This document shows positions 10,920 through 23,100 of a stretch of DNA of 64,000 nt, one piece after another. A program made the translations under genes and the position numbers. Numbering within the stretch: the stretch's first letter is position 1; each line of letters starts with the position of its first letter. Where the stretch lies: contig CM019702.1 in assembly GCA_009760885.1 (NCBI GenBank), forward strand, positions 50,395,238-50,459,237, written 5' to 3'. This stretch comes from Achatina immaculata. Its lineage: Eukaryota > Mollusca > Gastropoda > Stylommatophora > Achatinidae. Below the pieces are notes generated by a model. The model did not search any database. It had not been told where the DNA came from and saw nothing but the letters and a program-made list of their open reading frames with translations.

Positions 10920-13900
10920 CCGGGTAAAGCTGGAGCGACTATCCCCAACCCAGCGCGTCACAGGTGGCGGATGGTGAAAGTCCTCCAGATATGGAGGATC
11001 CCTGTGAATAAGGAGTCATCCAAATAAGCAGGCGCGGACCAACTGGCAGTAGACTCAGAGAGCGAGGTGGGGTAGTAGGTGGCTCTACTACTCCTATAAA
11101 GTGCCTCAGGTGCTCAGTGAAGGGAATACCAGGCGGGTCAGAGGCGCCTTAAAACCTCTCGCTCCCGCTGCCTTGCGGGTAGGACAGGGAGTCCAAAGGC
11201 TAGCGGAGAGTCCGTACACAAACCGACAGAAGGCAACGGGAAACCACTGTTGTAGTTTCCAAGAATAGTTATGCTTGAACAGAATAATCGATTCATCATG
11301 AACGACGTTAATGGATGTTCCCCTGAAACAGCCTCGTCCGGTGGGGCAGCTAACGAGCCACAGGTGAGGCCAGATCGTCATCAAGCTACTGGTGGCAAAA
11401 CTAACAAGTTCAAAATAGCAACATGGAATATTAGAACGTTATTCAAGGCTGGAAAATTAGAAAATGTAAAGATGGAAATGGAAAGGATGATGATCAACAT
11501 ATTAGGAATGAGTGAAGTTAGATGGACAGGTGCAGGGAAGATAAACTCAGATAAATATACAATAATATATTCAGGAAGTGAGAAACATGAACGAGGAGTA
11601 GGAATTATATTTGATGAACAAACGGCAAGGACAATTGTAGGATATTTGAACATCTTGGACAGAGTCCTGCTAGCCCAACTGAAAGGACAACCAATAAACA
11701 TAAATATTATACAAGTGTACGCTCCAACATCTGAAAGTTCTGAAGAAGATTTACAGATATTTTATAATGACATAGAGACAGCACTAAAACACAAAAAGTC
11801 ACATGAAGTTACCATATTCATGGGAGATTTTAATGCCAAAGTTGGTAAAGGAAGAACTTCAGACATCGTTGGTGACTATGGACTGGGGGAGAGGAATGAC
11901 AGAGGTTATAAATTAATTGAATGGGCAAGAATACACAGCATGGTTATAGGAAACACCTGGTTTAAACAACATCCTCGAAGACTGGCAAAGTGGTGCAGCC
12001 CAGACAAAAAGACATTTAACCAGATAGACTACATATTAATCAACAAATGATTCCGCAATGCATTACTGACAACAAAAACCATGCCAGGAGCTGACTGCAA
12101 TAGTGACTATGATCCACTCTGTCGAAAAGTTAGAATAAAGCTAAAGAAAGCAGGCAGAAAAGTGAGAAACATCAAACTGAATACAGAACTTCTTAAAAAT
12201 GACCAAGAACTGCGAGAACAATACAAAGTTATTATAACAAATAGATACAATGCAATAGCAAAGATAAATAGTATAGATGAACAATGGGAAATGTGAAGAG
12301 ATTCTATCCATCAAACTGTTAAGGAGATAATACCACAGAAAAAAGAAACCCCTAACAATAAATGGATGACAGACGACATCTTAGGACTGATGGACAAGAG
12401 GAGGAGAAGTAAAAATAACGAGAAAAAATATAGCAAGATAAATAAAGAGATAAGACGCATATGCAGAGAAGCAAAAGAAGTGTGGTTAAATGAACAGTGC
12501 AGACAGATAGAGGACTCTCATAATAAAGACAGCAAAAACATGCACAAACGAATTAATGAACTCACAGGCAGAAAAACAAAATATACAACAGGATGCCTGA
12601 AATCGAAAGAAGGTAAAATGTTAATGGCAAAAGAAGATATTGTGGACAGGTGGACAGAGTATATCGGTGAGCTATATGGAAGAGAAAGACCAGAATTAAC
12701 ACCAGGTACTGAAAACTGTGATGGACCGCCAATACTTGAAGATGAAATCATAGATGCCATCAAACACATGAAGAAAGGAAAAGCGACTGGGCCTGATAAT
12801 ATAACAATAGAAGAAATAGAGACACTAGAGGAGACAGGAATAAAAATAATAACCAAGTTACTGAATGACATTTACAACAGTGGTTATATTCCTAGTGACC
12901 TGATTAAATCCACGTTTATAGCACTACCAAAGAAACCAGGTGCAAAGGAATGTGACGACCACCGGACTATCAGCCTCTCATAACGAAGCTACTTCTGAGA
13001 ATAATTATGAGAAGAACAAGGGAAAAGATAAAATGGAAATAGCAGATGAACAGTTTGGATTTGTTGAAGGAAAGGGAACACGCAATGCCATTTATGCTTT
13101 ACGAACACTAACATAAAGAGCTTTAGAAGTACAGAAAGATCTCTACTTATGCTTCATTGATTACACCAAGGCATTTGACAAGGTGAAACATAATGAAATT
13201 ATTAAAATGCTTGAAGACATCAATATAGACGGCAAAGACCTGAGGATTGTAAAACATCTATACTGGCAGCAAGAAGCAGCAGTTCGGGTTGAATATAGAG
13301 TTGGAAAATATCAACCTATAAAACAAGGGGTGCAACAAGGATGTGTACTATCCCCAGACCTTTTTTCTCTGTATAGCGAGAATATTCTAAGAACGATCAT
13401 CACAGAACCAGGCATAAAAATTGGAGGATACAATATAACAACCTTCGGTATACTGACGACACAGTACTGATAGCTGAGAACCAACAAGACCTGCAAAATC
13501 TCTTGGATAAAGTCGCCAAAGAAAGTGAACAGAAAGGCCTTACTTTGAACATCAAAAAGACAGAGACTATGGTTATATCTAAGAAACAGAATCCACCAGC
13601 ATGCAGTATTAAATTAAAAGGAACTATTCTAAAGCAGGTGCAGAAATTCAAACACCTTGGAGCAGTAATAACTTCAGATGGGAAATGCAGATCATAAATT
13701 AGGAACAGAATAGGCCAAGCAAAGACTGCTTTTCAGAGAATGAGAAACAACTAACACATCTTTATCAATGAATGTTAGAAACGGGTCCTAAAATGCTATA
13801 TTGAACCTATCTTGTTATATGGAAGTGAATCATGGACAATAGGTAAGTCTGCACAAAAATCATTGGAAGTAGCAGAAATGTGGTTTATTAGAAGAATGTT

Positions 13901-14225
13901 CCAAATCCCCTGGACAGCTAAAATAACTAATGAAGAATGCATGAAAAGAGCTGGAGAGACAAAATACCTTGTCAAAAAGATAGAGAGACAATCTACTTTC
14001 ATAGGACATGCAATGAGAAGAGGGGGCATTGAAAATATTATAACAACAGGAAAAATGGAAGGAAGAAGATCAAGAGGAAGACCAAGAGAAATGATACTGG
14101 ACAGTCTGACGGGATGGTGTGAGAGGAGATCACCAACTGAACTGATGGCCTGCATGAAGGATCGTGTACTCTGGAGAAGCATAATAGCCAACGCCAGTCG
14201 GCACGGTACATGATGATGATGATGA
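10920..14225 (+). mobile_element. RTE-type LINE, family B copy 1, near full length, inactivated
   Basis: A 3.3-kb element bounded by a 12-bp target-site duplication, the usual size for a complete RTE LINE. It has a leader of about 350 bases (10920-11270) and one EN-plus-RT reading frame broken by mutations. The 3' UTR is very short and ends in (GATGAT)n. It lies inside the 45-bp minisatellite. A second copy is at 33649-37290, a 3' scrap at 17598-17812, and a duplicated 3' end at 15058-15600. Its leader ends in sequence (AAATAAGCAGGCGCGGACC) shared with copy 2. Confidence 0.93.
11271..14213 (+). pseudogene. RTE-B1 endonuclease/reverse transcriptase ORF, broken
   Basis: The frame starts at the ATG at 11271. 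EN blocks are KIATWNIRTLF, MSEVRWTGAGK, VYAPTSES, MGDFNAKVGKG and FNQIDYIL. RT blocks are KKGKATGPDN, CFIDYTKAFDKV (motif A), QQGCVLSPDLFSLYSE (motif B), the catalytic box, and a C-terminal zone with SWTIGKSAQKSLEVAEMWF and GRRSRGRPREM. Lesions: in-frame stops at 12048 and 12294 (TTA to TGA compared with copy 2), a stop at 12981, a TAA inside LRTLT/RAL near 13112, and frameshifts near 13037 and 13440. The EN active-site His is Tyr (NSDYD; copy 2 has NSDHD) and the RT box reads YTDD instead of YADD. It cannot make an active enzyme. Confidence 0.92.
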
Positions 14226-14285
14226 TGCTGGTAAGAGGCTGTAAAATACCAACATGAGATTTATTTCTCTGCTACTGAGATTTAG

Positions 14286-14995
14286 TTCAGTGCTTGTGAA
14301 ATGATAGAGTATTAGCAAATTGTAGCTATAGGATAAACATAGATAGACATAAGTCAGATACAAGCTATAGATATACAACATGAACACAGACAAATAAAAA
14401 TAATGCATTAAATCATTTTATACTTAATAAATTGACTCCACTGCGATGCTTACCTGTGTAATATGTGAATGATAAATGCAAAGACCATTTGACGTACAAT
14501 CTTAGCTACCTACAATTTTTATGATTTAGTAGTTTGTGGCTGTTTAAGAGAACATGATGTATTACCGCTATTTAAAACCATCCACGTGGATAGAATCATC
14601 CACGTGGATAAAGTCATCAACATGGATTAAGTCATCAATTTGGATATAAAACTGTCAGAATAGTTGCTACATCAGATAATGTTAGGATTTAAAATATACG
14701 TGCTGACATTATGGCAGGAAAATATACATTAAACAGTTTAAACAGACGAAAGTATACACAATAAGTTTAAAGAGAGAATAATATACACAAACAGTTTGAA
14801 CAGAAGGAAATATACGCAAGCAGTTTAAACAGACGAAAATATACACAATAAGTTTAAAGAGAGAATAATATACACAAACAGTTTGAACAGAAGGAAATAT
14901 ACGCAAGCAGTTTAAACAGATGAAAATAAACACAAACAGTTTAACAAAAGGAAAATACACATACACACATACACATATAGGTGGAATAAACAGTG
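14286..14995. other. AT-rich spacer with TCCACGTGGA palindromes and a small array
   Basis: No gene seen. At about 14576-14645 a 20-bp motif with ATCCACGTGGATA repeats; two copies hold a perfect 10-base palindrome with a CACGTG core. About 14725-14945 is a short array of AAACAGTTTAAACAGA and GAATAATATACACA units. The whole stretch is duplicated at 15662-16280. Confidence 0.8.
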
Positions 14996-15057
14996 CAAGG
15001 ACTGACGAGACAGGGTTAATTCTACACAGACAGAATGAACTGTACAAGAAGAGATGA

Positions 15058-15600
15058 GAAATGCAGATCATAAATTAGGAACAGAATAGGCCAAGCAAAG
15101 ACTGCTTTTCAGAGAATGAGAAACAACTAACACATCTTTATCAATGAATGTTAGAAACGGGTCCTAAAATGCTATATTGAACCTATCTTGTTATATGGAA
15201 GTGAATCATGGACAATAGGCAAGTCTGCACAAAATCATTGGAAGTAGCAGAAATGTGGTTTATTAGAAGAATGTTCCAAATCCCCTGGACAGCTAAAATA
15301 ACTAATGAAGAATGTATGAAAAGAGCTGGAGAGACAAAATACCTTGTCAAAAAGATAAGAGAGAGACAATCTACTTTCATAGGACATGCAATGAGAAGAG
15401 GGGGCATTGGAAATATTATAACAACAGGAAAAATGGAAGGAAGAAGATCAAGAGGAAGACCAAGAGAAATGATACTGGACAGTCTGACGGGATGGTGTGA
15501 GAGGAGATCACCAACTGAACTGATGGCCTGCATGAAGGATCGTGTACTCTGGAGAAGCATAATAGCCAACGCCAGTCGGCACGGTACATGATGATGATGA
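15058..15600 (+). pseudogene. RTE-B 3' end, second copy made by the tandem duplication
   Basis: It encodes the C-terminal zone only, with VAEMWFIRRMFQIPWTAK and GRRSRGRPREM, ending in the (GATGAT)n tail. It is almost identical to 13682-14220, with a few indels. It has no independent target-site duplication because it arose by duplication of flanking DNA, not by retrotransposition. Confidence 0.9.
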
Positions 15601-16341
15601 TGATCCTGGTAAGAGGCTGTAAAATACCAACATGAGATTTATTTCTCTGCTACTGAGATTTAGTTCAGTGCTTGTGAAATGATAGAGTATTAGCAAATTG
15701 TAGCTATAGGATAAACATAGATAGACATAAGTCAGATACAAGCTATAGATATACAACATGAACACAGACAAATAAAAATAATGCATTAAATCATTTTATA
15801 CTTAATAAATTGACTCCACTGCGATGCTTACCTGTTTAATATGTGAATGATAAATGCAAAGACCATTTGACGTACAATCTTAGCTACCTACAATTTTTAT
15901 GATTTAGTAGTTTGTGGCTGTTTAAGAGTACATGATGTATTACCGCTATTTAAAACCATCCACGTGGATAGAATCATCCACGTGGATAAAGTCATCAACA
16001 TGGATTAAGTCATCAATTTGGATATAAAACTGTCAGAATAGTTGCTACATCAGATAATGTTAGGATTTAAAATAGACGTGCTGACATTATGGCAGGAAAA
16101 TATACATTAAACAGTTTAAACAGACGAAAATATACACAATAAGTTTAAAGAGAGAATAATATACACAAACAGTTTGAACAGAAGGAAATATACGCAAGCA
16201 GTTTAAACAGATGAAAATAAACACAAACAGTTTAACAAAAGGAAAATACACATACACACATACACATACACACACACATATAGGTGGAATAAACAGTGCA
16301 AGGACTGACGAGACAGGGTTAATTCTACACAGACAGAATTA

Positions 16342-16985
16342 ACTGTACAAGAAGAGAAATGTGCACAGAGAGATGGAGCAGAATTATACGTGCACAGAGT
16401 GATGGAGCAGAATTATATGTGCACAGAGAGATGGAGCACAATTATATGTGCACAGAGAGATGGAGCACAATTATATGTGCACAGAGAAATGGAGCACAAT
16501 TATATGTGCACAGAGAGATGGAGTACAATTATATGTGCACAGAGAGATGGAGCACAATTATATGTGCACAGAGAGATGAAGCACAATTATACGTGCACAG
16601 AGAGATGGAGAACAATTATGTGTGCACAGAGAGATGGAGCACAATTATATGTTCACAGAGAGATGGAGCACAATTATATGTTCACAGAGAGATGGTGTAA
16701 AATTATATGTGCACAGAGAGATGGTGTAAAATTATATGTGCACAGAGAGATGGTGTAAAATTATATGTGCACAGAGAGATGGTGTAAAATTATATGTGCA
16801 CAGAGATGGTGTAAAATTATATGTGCACAGAGAGATGGTGTAAAATTATATGTGTACAGTGAAACGGCGCAGAATTATACTTGCATGTGGACAAAGAGAT
16901 GAAACAGAATTATATGTGCACATAGGGATGAGGCAGAATTATATGTAAACAGTAGACGGGGCAGAATTATATGTGCACAGTCTGA
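16342..16985. repeat. Minisatellite, 29-bp unit with GTGCAC palindrome
   Basis: About 21 units of TTATATGTGCACAGAGAG followed by ATGGAGCACAA. The last third uses a variant (ATGGTGTAAAA). ORFs at 16359-16758 (ICAQRDGAQLYVHREME-type repeats) are array translations. Confidence 0.95.
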
Positions 16986-17016
16986 TGAAATAGAGCAGTG
17001 ACTCCCAAGAGAGAGG

Positions 17017-17241
17017 TCAGTGGCTCCCAGGACGACCTTGAGCACGAGGTTGACCAGGCCTGGGATGGTTTTTCGTGGTACCCGTTGCCTGAAATCTCTG
17101 GCTCAGCCTCACTGTAGTCGAATGGTCACAGTTAAAGTGTCTGGCAACATCTCTGGTCTTCTTGCCATCGTCTTGTGACAACAGTCTGGCCATGACAAAA
17201 ACACTAACAGACTTCCTTTCGATGGAAACAGATAATGGCAT
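17017..17241 (-). pseudogene. Tc1-like transposase, N-terminal DNA-binding fragment
   Basis: The minus strand reads a helix-turn-helix typical of Tc1 transposases: TRDVARHFNCDHSTTVRL, then SQRFQATGTTKNHPRPGQPR, the latter resembling the GRPR-like hinge between the two paired-like subdomains. The catalytic DDE domain is missing; the frame runs into the neighbouring array at about 17000. No terminal inverted repeat was found. It is a decayed fragment. Confidence 0.7.
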
Positions 17242-17597
17242 TTTTCTTGCTTAAATTTGCTTGACGTGTGTGAAACATTTCAAAGTCATACCACGTTTAA
17301 TAAGGCCAGAAGTTAAGGAGATTTGCACGCTCTTGCACGCCAAATTTAAACATCGTATCGCTGGGAAATGTCAGTATATTAGCAGATACGTTTGTGAATG
17401 CTTTTAGAATCTTTTCCGGGATGTTTCTCAGGTTACTTGCACTGTTCATCTAACCAGTCTTCTTTGTATGCATTTGTTTCTCATATCTTTGTCAATAGTG
17501 GCATATTTTTATTTGTCATTATCGTCTTCTTTTATCCATGAATAGCAGCATTTTTTTCTGTTATCCATTTCTTTTTTATGTGTATTTTCTCCCATTT
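17242..17597. other. No gene recognised
   Basis: AT-rich sequence between a Tc1 fragment and a LINE scrap. It could be the 5' flank of the Tc1 element, but no inverted terminal repeat supports this. Confidence 0.5.
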
Positions 17598-17812
17598 TTA
17601 GAAAATATGGTAACAACAGGAAAAATAGAAGGTAGAACAGCCAGGGGAAGACCAAGAGAAATGATACTGGAAAGTCTGACGAGATGGTGTGAGAGGAGAT
17701 CACCAACTGAGCTAATGGCCTGCTTGAAGGATCGGGTAATCTGGAGAAGCATAACAGCCAACGCCAGTTCACACAGCACCTGATGATGACGATGATGATG
17801 ATGATGACTGAA
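17598..17812 (+). mobile_element. RTE-B-family LINE, extreme 3' fragment
   Basis: It encodes NMVTTGKIEGRTARGRPREM and SPTELMACLKDRVIWRSI, the C-terminal end of RTE-B, then a (GATGAT)n tail. It differs from copies 1 and 2 at many sites (TARGRPRE for RSRGRPRE, CLKDRV for CMKDRV), so it is an older, 5'-truncated insertion. No clear target-site duplication was identified. Confidence 0.85.
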
Positions 17813-17934
17813 TCTCAAAGCATTTCCATTTTTTCATCAGTACTTCGTAATTTCGCTAATCCATTGCATCTATTATTGTAAAAGAGTGTTTAATGGCGAA
17901 AATCCTCGGTGAATGATGATTTAATACACAGGAA

Positions 17935-18180
17935 TCAAGGATAGTCTAGGTTCTGAGACCTTGATGTCGACTAGAATACAGGAAGCACATCTGAGACCTT
18001 GAGAAAGACTAGAACACCGAAAACAGTTCTGAGACCTTGAGAAAGACTAGAACAAAGAAAACAGATCTGAGACCTTGAGAAAGACTAGAACACAGAAAGC
18101 AGATCTGAGACCTTGAGAATGACTGGAACATAGAAAACAGATCTGAGACCTTAAGAATGACTGGAATACAGGAAACATAT
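17935..18180. repeat. Minisatellite, about 37-bp unit
   Basis: About six to seven units of ATCTGAGACCTTGAGAAAG followed by ACTAGAACACAGAAAAC. Confidence 0.9.
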
Positions 18181-18249
18181 ATACAAAATTTAGCTAACTC
18201 TGTGGCACAGAAAATAAAACATGAAACAAACAAGTAAAAAACTTTAACA

Positions 18250-18860
18250 AAGAATTCATTAACCCTTAACAGAAAAGTAATCAACATGTAACAGAAAAGT
18301 AAGAAAGCTTAACAGAAAAGTAAGAAAGTTTAACAGAAAAGTAAGAAACTTTAACAGAAAAATAAGAAAGTTTAACAGAAAAATTAGAAAGTTTAATAGA
18401 AAAGTAAGAAACTTTTAACAGAAAAGTAAGAAAGCTTAACAGAAAAGTAAGAAAGCTTAACACAAAAGGAAGACACTTTAACAGAAAACTAAAAAACCTT
18501 AACAGAAAAGTAAGAAACCTGTAGCAGAAAATTAAGAAACCTTATCAGAAAAGGAAGAAACCTTAACAGAAAAGTAAGAAACCTGTAACAGAAAAGTAGG
18601 AAACCTGTAACAGAAAAATAAGAAAGCTTAATAGAAAAGTAAGAAATCTTAACAGAAAAGTAAGAAACCTGTAGCAGAAATTTAAGAAACCTTAACAGAA
18701 AAGTAAGAAACCTTAACAGAAAAGTAAGAAACCTGTAACAGAAAAGTAGGAAACCTGTAACAGAAAAGTAAGAAAGCTTAATAGAAAAGTCAGAAATCTT
18801 AACAGAAAAGTAAGAAACCTTAAGAGAAAAGTAATAATCCTGTAACAGAAATGTGTCCCG
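18250..18860. repeat. Minisatellite, 18-19-bp unit
   Basis: About 33 copies of TTAACAGAAAAGTAAGAAA with CC, GC or GT at the joint; some carry CTGTAACAG. Strongly purine-rich on the + strand. The small minus-strand ORF (FLSYFSVKLSYF-type) is an artefact. The stretch 18861-19084 holds nothing recognised. Confidence 0.93.
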
Positions 18861-19084
18861 TCTCTTTTTTTTTATTTTAGCTAATTTACAGGAAAAATCT
18901 CTTCAACCATATAAACGTTTAGTTTTTTTCACTGATGTTCTATTTCTCTCTGTAAGGCTCTTATGTGAGTGATGTTCTATTTTTCTGTGTGATATTCTTG
19001 TCTGAGTGATGTTCTGCTTTATTCAGATTTTTTTACTTTGTTCTGCATTCATCTTAAATAGTAAGTAGCAGAACATTCAAGGGG

Positions 19085-19500
19085 TTAGGCTTTTAGGCTT
19101 GTCTAGTTTTGGAAAGCCCACCTGGTGATTATAGTCTTCTACGAGAATACACATGTTAGTGTGGTTATAGTCTTGTATGAATATATACGTGTGTGAGTGG
19201 TTATAATCTTGTTTGAGTGCATATGTGTCTGGATGGTTATAGTATTGTTTGAGTACAGTCATACCTGGGTGGTTATAGTATTGTTTGAGTACATACATGT
19301 CTGGGTGGTTATAGTCTTGTTTGAGTACATGCATGTCTAGGTGGTTATAGTCTTGTTTAATTACATACATGTCTGGGTTAGTTTATGCAAATGTGGATGG
19401 TTATAGCTCTTGCTGAATCTATACATGTCTGGGTGATCATAGTCTTGGTTGAATGCGTACATGTTTGGGTGGTTATTGCCCTGGTAGAGTTTATACAGTC
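19085..19500. repeat. Minisatellite, about 36-bp unit
   Basis: About 11 units of GGGTGGTTATAGTCTTGTTT followed by GAGTACATACATGTCT. The 97-aa minus-strand ORF of YVLKQDYNHPDM repeats is read-through. Confidence 0.92.
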
Positions 19501-19574
19501 TGGATAGTTACAATCCTGCTTGTATGGGAAATTACAGAGATGCATTCAAGTCCTTCATGGCAATTCTCAAGTCT

Positions 19575-19765
19575 TACATCTTTACAAAGCAGCCTCAGGT
19601 CAAGTCTCAGGTCAAGTCTTAAGTCTATACAGGCAGCAACAGGTCAAGTCTTAAGTCTATACAAGCAGCAACAGGTCAAGTCTATAGCCTTTACAAGCAG
19701 CCTCAGGTCAAGTCTCTAGTCCTTACAGGCAGCCTCAGGTCAAGTCTTAAGTCCCTACAAGCACA
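19575..19765. repeat. Short minisatellite, about 35-bp unit
   Basis: About five units combining CAGGTCAAGTCTTAAGTC and TATACAAGCAGCAA or TTACAGGCAGCCT. Confidence 0.88.
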
Positions 19766-19869
19766 GAGTTGCCAGACGTCCCTGTTTTCTGGAACAGTCC
19801 TGGATTTTAAATACAATATTCACTTCCTTAATAATTCTTTCTGGACATCAGTTAGTGTTAGTTTTGTCT

Positions 19870-20171
19870 TTCCTTTCTCAGAGAGTCCTAGTATGTTCTT
19901 TAGTCTCACATAGTCCTAGTATGTTCTTTAGTCTCACACAGTGCTAGTAAGTTCTACTAGTCTCACGCAGTCCTAGTATGTTCTTTTAGTCTCACACTGT
20001 CGTATTATCTTCTTCTAGTCTCACACAGTCCTAGTATGCTCTTTTAGTCTCACATAGTCCTAGTATATGTTTCTAGTTTCACATAGCCCTAGTATATTCT
20101 TCTAGTCTCACATTGTCCTAGTATGCTCTTTTAGTCTCACAGAGCCCTAGTATATGTTTCTAGTTTCACAT
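19870..20171. repeat. Minisatellite, 29-bp unit, left part (target of RTE-C1)
   Basis: Units of TAGTCTCACACAGTCC followed by TAGTATGTTCTTC, degenerate. The same array continues after the LINE at 23372-23950, and a short piece recurs at 25531-25695 through duplication. Confidence 0.93.
20156..20171 (+). repeat. Target-site duplication, left copy (RTE-C1)
   Basis: GTTTCTAGTTTCACAT occurs here directly beside the LINE tail and at 23372-23387 directly beside the LINE 5' end. The flanking bases differ on both sides, so 16 bp is the exact length, although the array also contains this motif elsewhere. Confidence 0.88.
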
Positions 20172-23100
20172 CTTATATATCTTATATCTTATATCCTTCC
20201 CGTGCCATTAGACGTCACATAGGGCTCGCAAAGTAGTTCGCCAATTTTTCCTGTCTTCGGCGTGTCTTTCAACCTCAACAAAGGATTTTATGCCTGTTAA
20301 CTTGGCCTCTCTTAATAATGTCCTCTTCAGAGTTTCACGCGGTCTGCCCCTTTTTCTTCGGCCTGTTGTGTTCCACTTGATAGCTTGTTTTGGGATTCTC
20401 TGATCATTTCTTCTCATCAAGTGACCAACATATGTCCATCTCCTTTTCCTGATCACCCGTGAGACTGGTTGTTGTTCAGTCATCTGTCTTATCTCTGCAT
20501 TGTTCTTGAATTCATTCCACTTGATGCCGAGTATTTTCCTTAGGCATTTGTTTTCAAAAGAGTCTAATTTCTTTTCTATTTCTTTAGTTGTTTTCCAGCT
20601 TTCGCATGCATAAATGAGGGTGGATATTACATTTGAATTGAATAGTCTTAACTTGGTTTTTGTGCTTATAACTTTTGAATTCCATATGTTCTCAAGATTC
20701 TTGAAGATTGATGCTGCTTTTGCAATTCTGATCCTAACTTCCTTTCTAGTGTCACCATCCTGGTCTATGTAGCTGCCAAGGTATGCAAATTGATTGACTT
20801 CTTCAATATCTGTCCCTTCTATGTGTATTTTTCCATTTTGATTGATGGGAATTTTCATTATTTTTGTTTTGTCCTTGTTAATTTCAAGTCCTATTTTGCT
20901 AGCCAGTGAAGATAGGCTATCTGTTTTTTCTTGCATGGAATTCACATTATTACTGATAAGAGTTATGTCATCAGCAAAATCAAGATCTTCTAGTTGGGTC
21001 CCATGTACCCAGTCAATACCTGTGTTACCTGTGCAGCATTTTGTCATTATGAAGTCTATTGTAATCCCAAAAAGTAAAGGAGACAGTATACATCCTTGTT
21101 TCACGCCTGTTTCAATCTGGAACCATTCACTCATCCCTTCTTCTGTCTTGACTGCACAACCATATCCATTGTATAAGTCCTTAATGATGTTGACAATTTT
21201 AGATGGTATTCCATATAGACATAAAATTCTCCATAATGAATCTCTGTGTATGCTATCAAATGCCTTCTTAAAATCTATGAAATTCAGTATTAATGGTTTC
21301 TGCTTTTCAATATGTTCTTCAAGTATTATTCTGAGAGTAAAGATCTGGTCGAGACAGCTTCTCCCTTTTCGAAATCCTGCTTGTTCTTCTCTCATTGCAG
21401 TATCCACTATATCTTTGAGTCTATTCAAAATGACCTTGCAAAATACTTTTGACACAACTGATATTAAGGTTACTCCTCTCCAGTTGTTACAGTCACTAAG
21501 GTTGCCCTTTTTTGGTATTTTAACAATGATTCCCTTCTTCCAATTAGAAGGGACCTTTTCTTCTTTCCAAATCTTGTTAAACATTCTCTGTAGTTGTCTC
21601 ATGTTGTCACTATTGATAGCTTTTAGCATCTCGGCTGTTATTTCATCTTCACCTGCAGCTTTGTTGTTAGCCATTAAATTCACTGCTGTTTCAATTTCAT
21701 GCAATTTAATTTCATCTAGATTGACATTTAGTTGTGGGGCTGGTAAGTCAGTTTCAAGGTTTAACAATTCTTTTGGGTGTGGTCGATTGAGTATTTCTTG
21801 GAAGTGTTCAGCCCATCTTTGCTTTTGGTCTTTATTTGATGTTAATAGTGTTCCAGTTTTGCTAAGGATTGGTCTTTCTTTAGATGTAATAGTACCTGTT
21901 AGCCTCTTTTGTATGTTATATAAAGTTTTGCTGTCTCCTGTTTTTGCTGCTTTTTCTGCCTCTTTCGCCATATTGTCTATGTATTCTCTTTTATCCCTTC
22001 TAGCTGAACTTTTTACTTTCTTGTCTATGTCTTTGTATTTTGCTTTTGCCGAATCTCTTTCATGATCTGCTTTTGCATTCAACATGTTTAATTTGACTGC
22101 TCGTCTTTCATGTATATACTTCCATGTTTTATCTGATATCCATGCTTTTCTATTTGGTTTTTCCAATCCAGCGCTTACTTTTGCTGCTGTGATTATGGCT
22201 GTGCTGTAAGAATTCCATAACTCATCTATACCTATCTCCTCAACTTCACTGGGTGTTTTGGAATGATTGGCAAGTTCCTGATTGAAATTAATGTTAGTAT
22301 TTTCTTCTTGTAGGCTGTGGATGTTTATCTTTCTGTGTACTGATTTCTTGTGTTGACTTTTCAATTTTAGTTTTATTTTCCCTATGCACAGGTTGTGATC
22401 ACTGTTGACATCTGCACCCCTATAAGCCCTTACATCTATGAGAGATGTTCTGTATTGCTTTCTAATACACAAATGGTCTATCTGGTTTCTAGTTCTATCA
22501 TCTGGAGATATCCATGTTGTTTTATGTATCTCTTTGTGTGGGAATATTGTGCCTCCAATGACCATGCCCTCTGTCAGACATATTTCAATTAATCTTTCTC
22601 CATTCTGATTAACCATGGCAATTCCTTCTTTCCCCATCACTTTTTCAACGTCAGTATTATCCCTCCCTACCTTAGCATTGAAGTCCCCCATAGCAATTAG
22701 GATGTCGTGTTTAGGGACTTTGTTGATGATTTGTTGTAGTTGGTGATAGAAGTCGTCTTTCACATCATCATCTGCATCATTCGTGGGTGCATAACACTGT
22801 ACTATTGTCATTCTTCCGTGTCGTAGGTTGTATCGTGCTCTTATTATACGACTGTTCACTGGTTCCCATTCTACAAGGCTCTTTGCAGCTACATTTGACA
22901 TAATAATGCCCACTCCGTCTCGGAATTTATTGTCATTTCTGCCTGAATGTATAATTAACTTACCGTTTTCCGCCGATCTTTTACCTGCTTCTGGCCATCG
23001 CATTTCGCTGATGCCTAGTATGTCTAGATGGTATCTCTCCATTTCTCTGATGACCTGAGTAGTTTTTGTTGGTGCTGCCATCGTTCTCACATTCCAGAAT

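Larger units (their letters stand above)
13685..16345. repeat. Segmental tandem duplication, 1376-bp unit, two copies
   Basis: The sequence from ATGCAGATCATAAATTAGGA at 13685 recurs at 15061 (offset 1376). Both copies run through the RTE-B 3' end, the remnant of the 45-bp array, a non-repetitive AT-rich stretch, and a small array of AAACAGTTTAAACAGA units. Copy 1 has one more unit in the small array; copy 2 has an extra CACACA stretch near 16270. The junction near 15056 joins AGAAGAGATG to the middle of the LINE. Confidence 0.93.

Noticed and set aside
16342..16985. Possible CRISPR array (regular short repeats)
   Set aside because: Head-to-tail units without unique spacers, in a eukaryotic context with no cas genes. 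The same holds for all other arrays here.
20842..22065. 407-codon ORF on the + strand
   Set aside because: It is antisense to the conserved RTE-C protein, which has all family motifs on the other strand. The same antisense frame appears opposite the truncated copy at 50779-51402.
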